Origin: Branchiostoma floridae
Taxonomy: Eukaryota > Chordata > Leptocardii > Amphioxiformes > Branchiostomatidae
Direction: 5' to 3'
Assembly (NCBI RefSeq): GCF_000003815.2
Contig: NC_049995.1
Location: forward strand, 17,903,075-17,967,074
Length of the DNA: 64,000 nt
Shown: in pieces, positions 56,501-64,000 of the stretch
Numbering within the stretch: the first letter of the stretch is position 1
Layout: the number at the start of each line of letters is the position of its first letter
Made by a program: the position numbers and the translations under genes
The notes under the pieces: generated by a model
Told to the model about the DNA's origin: nothing
Databases searched by the model: none
What the model saw: only the letters and a program-made list of their open reading frames with translations

Positions 56501-59415
56501 GAGAGGGGTGAGTAACAACGTTGGTCAGGATTTTTAAAAAAAATATATTTTACCAGCTGAGGGGTGACATGTCACCTCATTTTGGCGCTTTTTAATATGC
56601 CCTGGGGGTAACCCCAGACATACATGTACATCACATATCAAATATAATAAAAAGTAACATAACGATTGTGTTTGTACTGAAGGCAGCTGTGCCAGTTAAG
56701 ACTCAAAAGCCACACAATATTAAGTTAAGGGTTTTCTCTGAAACCTAACACTAAGACAGGACTGTACTCAGATAAGGATGGACCCCTATTTTTAGATCTT
56801 TTGGGATCTTAAATGTTCTCAAAGTGTTCATGTCTTCAAATATGGGACCTCCGGTCTATTGCAGTGGATGGCCCTAGCCAAATCGTAAATCACCTGAGGA
56901 CATAATGTGCACAGTACAGGGCTCTAGCCAGCGTCCGTCTTTCCGTCAATTGAAGGAAATTTGCTGCGTGTGACGGAAAATTTTTAAACCAATCCGTCAA
57001 CCTTGATGGACAAAAATTCTTGGTGGAAGCTACAGGCGGCTTGGGGACACTGTCGGAAAGCCACACACTGTTTGTTTTGCTATTGTTATGATTGTTGACT
57101 TGGTGTGTCGGCGCCGTTTCGCATACGATAATCTCATTAAAAACCTGTTTTTCAAGGTCTCAGTTTCGTCTTTCTAACTTAATTTTCGCGGTTTTCGTGA
57201 CAATGGCAATTGGCTGACGGAAAACATTTTCGAGCTGGCTAGAGCCCTGGCACATTACTAAGATTCTGATCTGAATTTGTGTATACAGTCAAACCTGCCC
57301 AAGACGACCACCCGGGGACCGGAAAAAAGCGGTCGATTTGGACAGGTGGTCGCTGAGAAGAGTATCGACTCAAAACATGCCCGATGGAAAGTATAAATGG
57401 TTTCCATTGTGCTTAATGGCATAAAGCAAGCACACTGCACGCACGCAAAGAAGCGAGGTCTTTAATCTCAAATACAACAGGCACACTGTAAACTGTAAAT
57501 TTAACCCCAAAATCCGACGCAAACTGGCCGATTTCGGCACAAAATCGTGCTAGTTATCATCAAAAATCGATGAAAACCTCAATTTTGAAAATGATGCGGT
57601 CGTTATGGGTCCCAATTTGGGCCGGTCGCGGTCGCGTTGGCCAGGTGGTCGTTGAGAAAAGGTTGCTTAATGCTTACGTCAATGGGAAAATAAATCGGGA
57701 CCGAGAAATAGTGGTCGAAATGGCCAGGTGGTCGCTGAGAGGAGGTGGTCGTTCGGGCAGGTTTGACTGTATAAGGGGACTCAAAGCAACTGCTTCATCT
57801 CTTGTTGTTCTCCTTTTTCAGAATGTTGGTGCAAACGAAAGGGTTTTTATACGTCGGAGGTTTTGAACAACCGATCGCTCAAATGAAGGTGAGTGCAAAA
57901 ATAGGTTTATGCACAAAATTTTATTCCTCGCAGCCGGTGATGTTGAACACCATTAAGATCCTCTTGGTGTTCTGAACAAAGTTCAACATACGGTAATTTC
58001 TAACACAACAAATTATTATACCCAAATTTTCGACTGATCATCACCATTCTTTGTCAAAGAATGGACAATCCCCTGCTTCTGTGGCATCATGTTATGTAGA
58101 TAGAACACATGACTCAGTGAGCAGTGGATCATAAGTTGCAGGAAGTCTATGGCACCCTCCGTCTCTGTATAGGGATGGTTGTAAAGATCTGGTGTAGCTA
58201 GTTTTTTTGATACCCTCTTTTTGTGTTTGTTTAGCTGTAAATTCCTTAGGCCTGTAGTTTTCAAAATGATAATATATGAATCCATTTGAAAGTGAAGCAT
58301 CTGTTTTTCTCTTGTTGCAGGTGACCAAAGATCTGAAGAAATACGATGGTAAGATCGTGGAGTGCAAGTTTGACGGGGCGACAAAACAGTGGCTGTTTCT
58401 CCGTGAGAGAACGGACAAGAGCTTCCCTAACTCCTACACAACTGCTGTCGGTGGGTGCTTCTCTCTAATACTTTATTAACTATATGGTAGAACCCAGGCT
58501 GCTTTCTACAAATTTGGTATGCTCTCTGGTAACTATTTTTGGGTTCATCAGGTAACTATTTCTGCCGTATGGGTTCATCAGGTTAACTATTTCTGCAGTA
58601 TGGGTTCATCAGGTATCTATTTCTGCAGTATGGGTTCATCAGGTATCTATTTCTGCAGTATGGGTTCATCAGGTAACTATTTCTGCAGTATGGGTTCATC
58701 AGGCAACTATTTCTGCAGTATGGGTTCATCGGGTAACTATTTCTGCAGTATGGGTTCATCAGGTAACTATTTCTGCAGTATGGGTTCATCAGGTTACTAT
58801 TTCTGCAGTATGGGTTCATCAGGTAACTTTTTCTGCAGTATGGGTTCATCAGGTTACTTCTGCAGTATGGGTTCATCAGGTTACTTCTGCAGTATGGGTT
58901 CATCAGGTAACTATTTCTGCAGTATGGGTTCATCAGGTAACTATTTCTGCAGTATGGGTTCATCAGGTTTACTATATTACTATTATGCGAACAGAGCCTG
59001 TAACCAGGGATATCTGATAAGTGAACAGTACTGTATGTTTGTAACCATGGAGATCTGTTCTGTTTCCCTCCCAGCTGTGTTTGAGAGCATACAGAACCCC
59101 GTAACCATGGAGATCTGTTCTGTTTCCCTCCCAGCTGTGTTTGAGAGCATACAGAACCCCGTAACCATGGAGATCTGTTCTGTTTCCCTCCCAGCTGTGT
59201 TTGAGAGCATCCAGAACCCCGTTACCAAGGAGATCCTGTTCGAGTTCATCACGAGATCGAGGTACCAGCAGCACCCTCCCCCGGGATCAATGCACCCTCC
59301 CCCTGGCTCCTCACACCCTCCCCAGTCATCGCTGGACAGTCCCCGCGGCCAGAAGAGACCACTGTCACAAGGAGACCACTTAATGCCGCCACCAGAGAAG
59401 ATGCCAAAAAGATAA
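47565..59415 (+). CDS. RNGTT: mRNA capping enzyme (RNA triphosphatase and guanylyltransferase)
   Basis: Sixteen exons with consistent phases: 47565-47619, 48514-48623, 49759-49865, 50652-50740, 51221-51296, 51582-51810, 52265-52365, 52938-53039, 53773-53908, 54387-54458, 54674-54838, 55549-55626, 56407-56507, 57822-57888, 58321-58450, 59195-59415 (stop TAA), 612 residues versus about 597 in human. The N-terminal cysteine-phosphatase-type RNA 5'-triphosphatase has the loop [10 protein letters not shown] with nucleophile C124 and R130. The C-terminal guanylyltransferase has motif I KADG with the GMP-accepting lysine at K285 (SWKADGVR; human reads KADGTR), motif III DGEMII across exons 9/10, motif IV DGLIFQP, motif V LKWKPP and motif [10 protein letters not shown]. 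The enzyme removes the gamma-phosphate and adds GMP to nascent Pol II transcripts in the nucleus. All catalytic residues are present. Five boundaries (exons 2, 3, 8, 9, 16) carry tandem arrays. Exon 16 has three in-frame candidate acceptors; the shortest form is taken here because it matches the family. Confidence 0.96.
48013..48378 (+). mobile_element. 366-bp MITE, Harbinger-like
   Basis: Ends GGCCACACCAATTTAATTTC / its near complement GAAATTAAATTGGTGTGGCC (inverted repeat about 35 bp), flanked by AAA and TAA. An inverted copy of the same length is at 60620-60985. Lies in RNGTT intron 1. Confidence 0.78.
48580..48785 (+). repeat. Donor-boundary duplication, RNGTT exon 2
   Basis: The last about 55 nt of exon 2 with its donor (AACGGCATGGGG then GTGAGA) recur at 48728-48783 with GTGAGG. 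Two copies about 157 bp apart. Confidence 0.9.
49040..49795 (+). repeat. Acceptor-boundary array, RNGTT exon 3
   Basis: Eight copies of about 80 bp contain CCCACAG, exon start GCTAAGATGGGTCTGGTTAT plus TGACCTG, then AT-rich GTTAGTTAATAAG units that are themselves tandemly repeated. Real exon start is 49759. Confidence 0.93.
50287..50600. repeat. Simple repeat plus unclassified interspersed repeat
   Basis: A (CATT)n tract at 50316-50334 precedes GC-richer sequence (TCAGCCGTAGGGGCAGCACA ... CGTGTGGGGGTTCTTTAA). The terminal GGGGGTTCTTTAA also occurs around 51110-51125 as GTGGGTTCTTTAA. Possibly a SINE-like repeat; not proven. Confidence 0.4.
51340..51582 (+). repeat. Degenerate intronic array before RNGTT exon 6
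   Basis: Loose copies of GTGACATCACTGATTTCTGT plus GCAC fill intron 5 (about 51366, 51432, 51522, 51550), the last leading into the exon 6 acceptor. No exon sequence is included. Confidence 0.55.
52625..52975 (+). repeat. Acceptor-boundary array, RNGTT exon 8
   Basis: Four copies at about 52632, 52731, 52830 and 52938 (real) contain CAG, the exon start ACAGGGTTTCCCGGGTGCCC plus AGCCCGTCTCCATG, and TGTGTTCT-rich intronic spacers. The period is about 100 bp. Confidence 0.93.
53340..53840 (+). repeat. Acceptor-boundary array, RNGTT exon 9
   Basis: Four copies with AG acceptors before 53354, 53501, 53637 and 53773 (real) share GTTGATGTTGTTAATAGACG through AACACAGTGTTCCA. They are separated by poly-C/TACCCCCCTG spacers. 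About 65 exon nt per copy stay open in frame. Confidence 0.94.
56917..57249 (+). mobile_element. hAT-like MITE, 333 bp
   Basis: Same family; target duplication GCACAGTA / GCACATTA (one mismatch). Lies in RNGTT intron 13, immediately upstream of the mariner-like element at 57286. Confidence 0.86.
57286..57769. mobile_element. Mariner-like MITE, 484 bp
   Basis: Ends CAGTCAAACCTGCCC / GGGCAGGTTTGACTG, flanked by TA, with internal GGTCG...CAGGTGGTCG inverted motifs. One end of a relative occurs at about 23602-23630. Confidence 0.78.
58525..58978 (+). repeat. 30-bp minisatellite in RNGTT intron 15
   Basis: About 15 copies of a 30-bp unit (TTCTGCAGTATGGGTTCATC plus AGGTAACTAT) occur, a few shortened to 24 bp. 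It contains a good CAG acceptor-like motif but no known exon sequence, and it is open in frames on both strands because the period is a multiple of three. Confidence 0.93.
59036..59225 (+). repeat. Acceptor-boundary array, RNGTT last exon (60-bp period)
   Basis: Three copies have acceptors before 59075, 59135 and 59195, each reading CCCTCCCAG then CTGTGTTTGAGAGCAT. The unit is exactly 60 bp, so each upstream acceptor would add 20 codons in frame. Confidence 0.95.
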
Positions 59416-59706
59416 GATGTCTTAAAGATACGAGTTTCTTATTTACTGTTTGTTGGACCTTATTTTATAGTTAGGACATTTTCTAATGTTGGTTCATTGA
59501 AATTTGGAAAGACAATGAGAATTTTTGAAATACTATTCACTGTCCCTGTAGCTATAAATGAAATGAAGATGCAACAGTTTTGTTTGTTTGTCAACCTTTG
59601 TTTGTTAAAAATGGCCTGCAAATGTTCTATGAGTTTTAGGCTATGAGGGAGATGTTAATGATAGGACAAAATATACAGGAGAGAAGCATGCCTTGACAGA
59701 CCATAC

Positions 59707-60050
59707 CAGGGTTGTAGCCAGCACCCGTCCTTTGACAGAATTTTGCAGCTTGGGAGGGAAAATTTTTTGCGCATTCCGTCTATTCCATTTGACGGACAAA
59801 AATCAATACGGAAAGATATAATAAAACTGTCTCCCTTAAGTAATTTTTCACCAATTGAAAACAGATGCTGTTAGTCTTCCATCAAAATTTAAACCTCAAA
59901 ATGCAGGATATAGCGATTCAGAGGGTCTAGATTTCAAACTTTTCCAGGGTAGAATGCGCGGACCCCTAGGAACGTCGCGCCTTTGGCACTCAGTAGGTCT
60001 GTTCAAAATTTGAGGGGACAGAAAATGACTTCAGGCTGGCTACAACCCTG
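59707..60050. mobile_element. hAT-like MITE, diverged subfamily
   Basis: Ends CAGGGTTGTAGCCAGC / GCTGGCTACAACCCTG with 8-bp duplication GACCATAC / GACTATAC. It shares termini but not the interior with the 340-bp family. Lies in the RNGTT 3' flank. Confidence 0.8.
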
Positions 60051-60619
60051 GACTATACATACAATCATACATAAAATTAGTGTACTTTTTAACAGTGCAT
60101 TAGTCACCAAGTTGTGCAACATTGTATAAAGCTTAACATCAATGTGTTGTTGACTGTTGCCGTTGAGATATTTTCAAAAACTTCTATCTTTCCAACCTGA
60201 AAAAGTGAAAAGTCTGATAAGTTTGCTGTTCTCGTTCTGAGGTTCATGTGGTAAAAGATAAGAATAGCACCCAGGTTACATTAAACTTGACAGTCATTTT
60301 TCAAATGCCGAGGCCTCCAAAGTGCAGATTTACTTAATATTGACTGTACAGTTAGGTTTGACATGTCATTAGAAATATTCAGCCCACTATGGATATGATA
60401 TCTTCTTTTATATAATATGATGGTTCTGCCCTACCATACTGTCATTCAGAGGTTTGAATCGTTGTCAGAATCGTTTACTGGTCTTCAATTAAAAAAATGA
60501 CCACCAAACTCAGTACTGGAAATCAGGTCAGACCTTCACCTCATTGTCCATTTTGCTACAAAGGATACAATATACACATGGACAGTGGTTAAAATGAAGT
60601 GTCAATTTTAGGTTAGTAA

Positions 60620-60985
60620 GGCCACACCGATTTAATTTCTTGGTTCACGGATTCGCTCGCTCCTATTTTTTTGAAAAAAATAAAAAATAAAAATGACCAC
60701 TCAGCAAATTTTCACCATTAATGAAACCATTCACCAGCTTTCTGGTGTAGCAAATTGGCCTTTATATTATAAGCTCCTTAAAGTGTGGGTACAGGTGCTG
60801 TTACTGTACAAAAATAGTGTTTTTGTACTTTTTTCAAGCTGAAAACTTTTTTTCTTTATGTTTTGGATTAGCCGTTACCTTTACCACAACCATTTTCCAA
60901 TTTTTATCTTTATTTTTATTTCGCCCTCTCGCTCCATATTTTTTATGAAAAAATCCGTGAACCAAGAAATTAAATTGGTGTGGCC
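60620..60985 (-). mobile_element. 366-bp MITE, Harbinger-like (inverted copy)
   Basis: Same termini as 48013-48378, TAA on both sides, interior in reverse orientation (GTGTTTTTGTACTTTTTTCA). Lies between RNGTT and the PTCHD-like gene. Confidence 0.8.
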
Positions 60986-61000
60986 TAAAGAAAAGTTGTG

Positions 61001-61051
61001 AATAAATGTACAATACAGACAGTCAGCATTGTGTTCAGTAGTCATTTTATT
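61001..61051. promoter_or_regulatory. Facing polyadenylation signals of RNGTT and the PTCHD-like gene
   Basis: AATAAA on the plus strand (61001-61006) and AATAAA on the minus strand (61046-61051) face each other 40 bp apart between the convergent genes. If both are used, the 3' UTRs would just overlap. Confidence 0.4.
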
Positions 61052-61597
61052 ACAAAAGTCATAAACAGATGAAGGTTGTTTCATTCTTTTTTATCTCCAT
61101 GACTCCTTTTGATTTGTAGATAGTGGTGATCATGTTACAAATGTAGCTTTATAAAAGGTTTGGTCGGGATGCTTCTTGCACCTCTCTAAAGATAGCACAT
61201 GTGGAAGAATTTTTCCACTTTTCAGTGAAAAGCAGAAGTATCTAATAGTATCGATTTTATTGTTTAAAAATGCATGTTAAGGTCCAGCAATTTCAAGTCG
61301 TTTTAATAAGTCAATCTAATTGCTTAAAGTGTATGGAAATAGGGCCAGTCCAAGCTCTCACAGTCGTTAATTTTGGGGATCCACCAATTGAAGGACAAAA
61401 CAACATCTAGCTACAGTTTTGGAATCTTAGCATCAAGATGTTCTTTTCTGCTTGTACACAAACCGTGAGTGGGGATAATGGGCGGTGCTGACAACCCTTA
61501 ATTACTTAAGATGTATTTTTGGTCAGCGTTAAGCTAGCAACCCTCAATTAGAGGTCCTTTTTAATTTGATTTGACTAACTATGCTGGACAGTTTAGA

Positions 61598-62015
61598 ATA
61601 GACAGAAGCTCCACCGCTCAGACCGCCGACACTTGGTACGGTCCGGACGACGTCTCCTTATTTGGTGTGCTGGCGGCTGAGTCCGTGAGCTCCACCCCTC
61701 AGACTGCCGACACTTGGTACGGTCCGGACGACGTTTCCTTATTTGGCGTGCTGGCGGCTGAGTCCGTGAGCTCCACCCCTCAGACTGCCGACACTTGGTA
61801 CGGTCCGGACGACGTTTCCTTATTTGGCGTGCTGGCGGCTGAGTCCGTGAGCTCCACCCCTCAGACTGCCGACACTTGGTACGGTCCGGACGACGTCTCC
61901 TTATTTGGCGTGCTGGCTGTTGAGTCTATAAGCTCCACCCCTCAGACTGCCGACACTTGGTACGGTCCGGACGACGTTTCCTTATTTGGCGTGCTGGCTG
62001 TTGAGTCTGTGATCT
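61598..62015 (-). repeat. 81-bp array spanning the stop codon of the PTCHD-like gene
   Basis: Five copies of an 81-bp unit have TGA stops (minus strand) beginning at 61944, 61863, 61782, 61701 and 61620. Each encodes DSxASTPNKETSSGPYQVSA then V and TGA. Units differ by only a few substitutions. Confidence 0.96.
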
Positions 62016-62958
62016 CCTCCTCTTTGGATGGCCCAACCACGGTCATGATCACAGGCATGACGACCAAAGCGTGTAGCAAAACCAGCGCGCACAGCGTGAA
62101 AACCGCCTGGAACAAGCTGTAGAAGATGTAGGACGGCGCCGTGGTGAACGGCAAAACCGCAAACATCAGTGTTAGACATGTCTGCACCACAGGCATACTG
62201 TAGTACACCAGGGTGGACTGCATGCACTTAGTCCTGGTGGGGCCCTGCGCGCGCACGAACGCGAACACGGTCGGAGAGGTGGCCTGGATCGTGAAGCCCA
62301 AAGCAAACACGGAGTACCCCAAGGTGGCCGGGTCAAGGTTAGTGCCAAGGACCGTGAGAAATCCGATCAGACCGGTCATGACGGACATGGTTAGGATAGC
62401 CACCCACATGCTGCTTCGGAAGTTCGTCACAGTAAACATCGCGAACACGAGAAAACAGAACCCGGTGATCCCAAGGTTCTCCAACGCTTCTGGTAGAATC
62501 GGCGCGAACTGGTCCAGGAACATGAACGCCGGGTTGTACACGGTCACGTTCAAGTCGCTTTCTCTCGCGACCTTTCGTGCCGAGGTCATCACCTCAATCA
62601 ACTCCTTGTAGTTTGCTGTTTTCTTGCTCTGTAGGAAGATCCTGCTGGCGCGAATGTTCTTCTGATTGTTTTTGAACACGATGTCATGTCTGTATCTACG
62701 GAAAGCAGTGGTGTTGAGAAACTGCCGGAGCCTCTTGATGTACTTTAGCTTGTCCGCACGTTTGCGGCCGCCAACCGTGTTTAGGAAGGCGCGGTAGTCT
62801 CGGAACCAGGCATCGGTGTCGGGCGCGGAGATGTGCGGAATGCTCTCGAACGTCCGGGTGAGGTTTTCGAGCCCGTCCTGAACCGCAGGGTCCCAGTAGC
62901 GCAGGTCGCCGCGTAGGATCACAGCGATCCTGGGCCCAAATTCCGTGAAGTAGACATC
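61942..62958 (-). CDS. Patched-domain-containing protein, C-terminal exon (PTCHD3-like)
   Basis: One exon, phase 0, runs from an acceptor (CCCACAG before 62958) to a TGA stop at 61944-61942 and encodes 338 residues; upstream exons lie beyond the right edge. It begins DVYFTEFGPRIAVILRG followed by LRYWDPAVQDGLENLT, typical of the second extracellular loop of patched-related proteins (PTCHD3 and nematode ptr families). The rest gives about five hydrophobic membrane segments (TGFCFLVFAMFTVTNF, WVAILTMSVMTGLIGFL, YSVFALGFTIQ, VVQTCLTLMFAVLPFTT, FTLCALVLLHALVVMPVIM) and the family-typical end VVGPSKEEE. The family belongs to the RND superfamily of membrane proteins; substrate unknown. The last 27 codons including the stop are tandemly repeated five times, four copies lying downstream of the first stop. 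Convergent with RNGTT. Confidence 0.87.
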   Translation of the reverse strand, partial: DVYFTEFGPRIAVILRGDLRYWDPAVQDGLENLTRTFESIPHISAPDTDAWFRDYRAFLNTVGGRKRADKLKYIKRLRQFLNTTAFRRYRHDIVFKNNQKNIRASRIFLQSKKTANYKELIEVMTSARKVARESDLNVTVYNPAFMFLDQFAPILPEALENLGITGFCFLVFAMFTVTNFRSSMWVAILTMSVMTGLIGFLTVLGTNLDPATLGYSVFALGFTIQATSPTVFAFVRAQGPTRTKCMQSTLVYYSMPVVQTCLTLMFAVLPFTTAPSYIFYSLFQAVFTLCALVLLHALVVMPVIMTVVGPSKEEEITDSTASTPNKETSSGPYQVSAV

Positions 62959-63060
62959 CTGTGGGAAGAAGAGGAGTAAGTTACAAATTGTGACCACAGC
63001 CAGCTAATGAAACACATGGAAAGGAAAAAAAAGGAAAGTGATCTCGATCCAGTTTTAGCT

Positions 63061-63322
63061 CACTGAAGAGCTAGTCTTCCACTGGTCGTGACAGAGAGGA
63101 CAGACGCTATGTACAGTATTTACAGGTTCATTGTACCGGGGAAATTCCCCTAGCTCTTTTCGACAAGCACAATGAACAGTGGACCACGGCTTAACGTCCT
63201 GTCCTAAGGACTGCAACCCTTTCCAGTAGTGTGCATGTCGGGTGAGCGACACAACCGGAATTGAATTCACGGCTTCTGGTTCCAGAGGCAGGGCCGCTAA
63301 CCACTGGACTACGCGCGCAAAG
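63061..63322 (-). mobile_element. tRNA-derived SINE
   Basis: The minus strand from 63322 reads GCGCGTAGTCCAGTGGTTAG (A box) and about 40 nt later GTGAATTCAATTCCGG (B box), then an unrelated body of about 190 bp. Head and spacing are typical of tRNA-derived SINEs. Confidence 0.72.
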
Positions 63323-63648
63323 CTAGTCTAATGGCACCTGCGGTACTCTACATGCGGTTTCATCATACTGGTATGTTATATGGAGCACACGAATATGGCA
63401 TGCGGCTTGATAATATGTCAAATGAGGATTGGTACTGGTAGTACTTGTAATGATGAGATGTTGTTGTACATGTATGTTTTGTTATGCTATGCTGTCCATT
63501 CTGGATAAAGTCTAACTGTATTTTCCAACACAAAAAATGAGACCAATTTTTTTATGCTGTGCATGTTTTCTGTCATATATTAAGTCCTGGAGAGTAGCTG
63601 CGCCCCATTCTACGTGCGACAGTTAACAAAGGAGTTAGTAAACCACCG

Positions 63649-63856
63649 TGGAAACTCAACTTTGTCTTCTCCGTACCAAACTTTTACGGTCTGAGAAAAT
63701 TTAACTTGTTCTCTGAACTAAATGTTCACGATGGCAGCAGGTGCGCATAAAAAAAGTCTGTGATTTATTTGTTATCTGTAATGATAAGTTCACGTTACAG
63801 CCGTCACAGTGAAAACCGTGAACATAAAAGTACAGTGAAAAAATCAGGAATTACAG
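63649..63856. mobile_element. Mariner-like MITE, inverted relative of 24619-24825
   Basis: GAAAAAATCAGGAATTACAG at the right end followed by TA; the interior (GAACTAAATGTTCAC, TGATAAGTTCACGTTACAG) is the reverse complement of 24619-24825. The left terminus is eroded. Lies in an intron of the PTCHD-like gene. Confidence 0.65.
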
Positions 63857-64000
63857 TATTCTTCCTACGCAAAGGTATGCACGGATCAAATTTTCAACGA
63901 CCACTGTTGCCTCCAATACTCAGTACTGATCCTGAACAAGGTAATAGTAGTTGCTAAAAATTTGCTCTGTGTATACCTTTGTGTGGAAGAAAGTTAAGCA

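Larger units (their letters stand above)
62959..64000. other. Intron of the PTCHD-like gene
   Basis: No coding exon seen. It contains a tRNA-derived SINE (63061-63322) and a mariner-like MITE (63649-63856). Confidence 0.7.

Noticed and set aside
58519-59194. Long open frame with ([10 protein letters not shown])n as a repeat protein
   Set aside because: It is a 30-bp minisatellite whose period is a multiple of three, open on both strands, within an intron of RNGTT. Only the 3' part (59195-59415) is supported coding sequence.
61571-62122. 183-codon plus-strand frame with repeated TADTWYGPDDVSLFGVL
   Set aside because: It is antisense to the PTCHD-like exon end and its 81-bp array; open only because the period is 27 codons.
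63061-63322. Functional tRNA gene on the minus strand
   Set aside because: A and B boxes are present, but the acceptor stem and anticodon arm do not pair and a non-tRNA body follows, so it is called a SINE.

Overview
This 64 kb window looks like genomic DNA of an amphioxus (Branchiostoma). The evidence is intron-rich genes with deuterostome-type proteins, dense families of short inverted-repeat elements, and above all tandem repeats sitting on exon/intron boundaries. That last feature is known in amphioxus as 'mirage minisatellites'. No prokaryotic features are present. The species is an inference; the proteins themselves are ordinary bilaterian orthologues.

Six protein-coding genes can be assembled exon by exon with consistent splice phases. 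(1) An OXR1/NCOA7-type TLDc protein, + strand, 60-14347, 5' end outside the window. (2) EXOSC6/MTR3, an RNA exosome ring subunit, + strand, 20811-26646, ten exons. (3) A UPF0193 (C22orf23/EVG1) protein, + strand, 28251-31405, with one exon lying in or next to a gap. (4) A 22-finger C2H2 zinc-finger protein of about 1001 residues, - strand, 44532 to 33979, 14 exons. (5) RNGTT, the bifunctional mRNA capping enzyme, + strand, 47565-59415, 16 exons, 612 residues. (6) The last coding exon of a patched-domain (PTCHD3-like) membrane protein, - strand, 62958 to 61942. Genes 3 and 4 and genes 5 and 6 are tail to tail; 4 and 5 are divergent. Two of the six act in mRNA metabolism (capping and exosomal decay), but nothing suggests co-regulation beyond ordinary metazoan gene order.

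The striking layer is the repeats. At least 20 exon boundaries carry a tandem array whose unit (about 30-150 bp) contains the splice site, a piece of adjoining exon and a piece of adjoining intron, in 2 to about 25 copies. In acceptor arrays the complete exon follows the 3'-most copy; in donor arrays it precedes the 5'-most copy. Here the phenomenon also extends to a start codon (zinc-finger gene, 44500-44645) and to a stop codon (PTCHD gene, five 81-bp copies). In the TLDc gene the same intronic module feeds two different exon-boundary arrays. In RNGTT a 60-bp array gives three in-frame alternative acceptors.

Intergenic DNA and introns also hold many non-autonomous DNA transposons: hAT-like with 8-bp target duplications, Harbinger-like with TAA, mariner-like with TA, and a TTAA foldback. 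There are tRNA-derived SINEs, and a non-LTR retrotransposon 3' end followed by a 56-bp satellite. Three runs of N occur (8566-8997, 22525-23236, 30227-30326); two of them interrupt boundary arrays.
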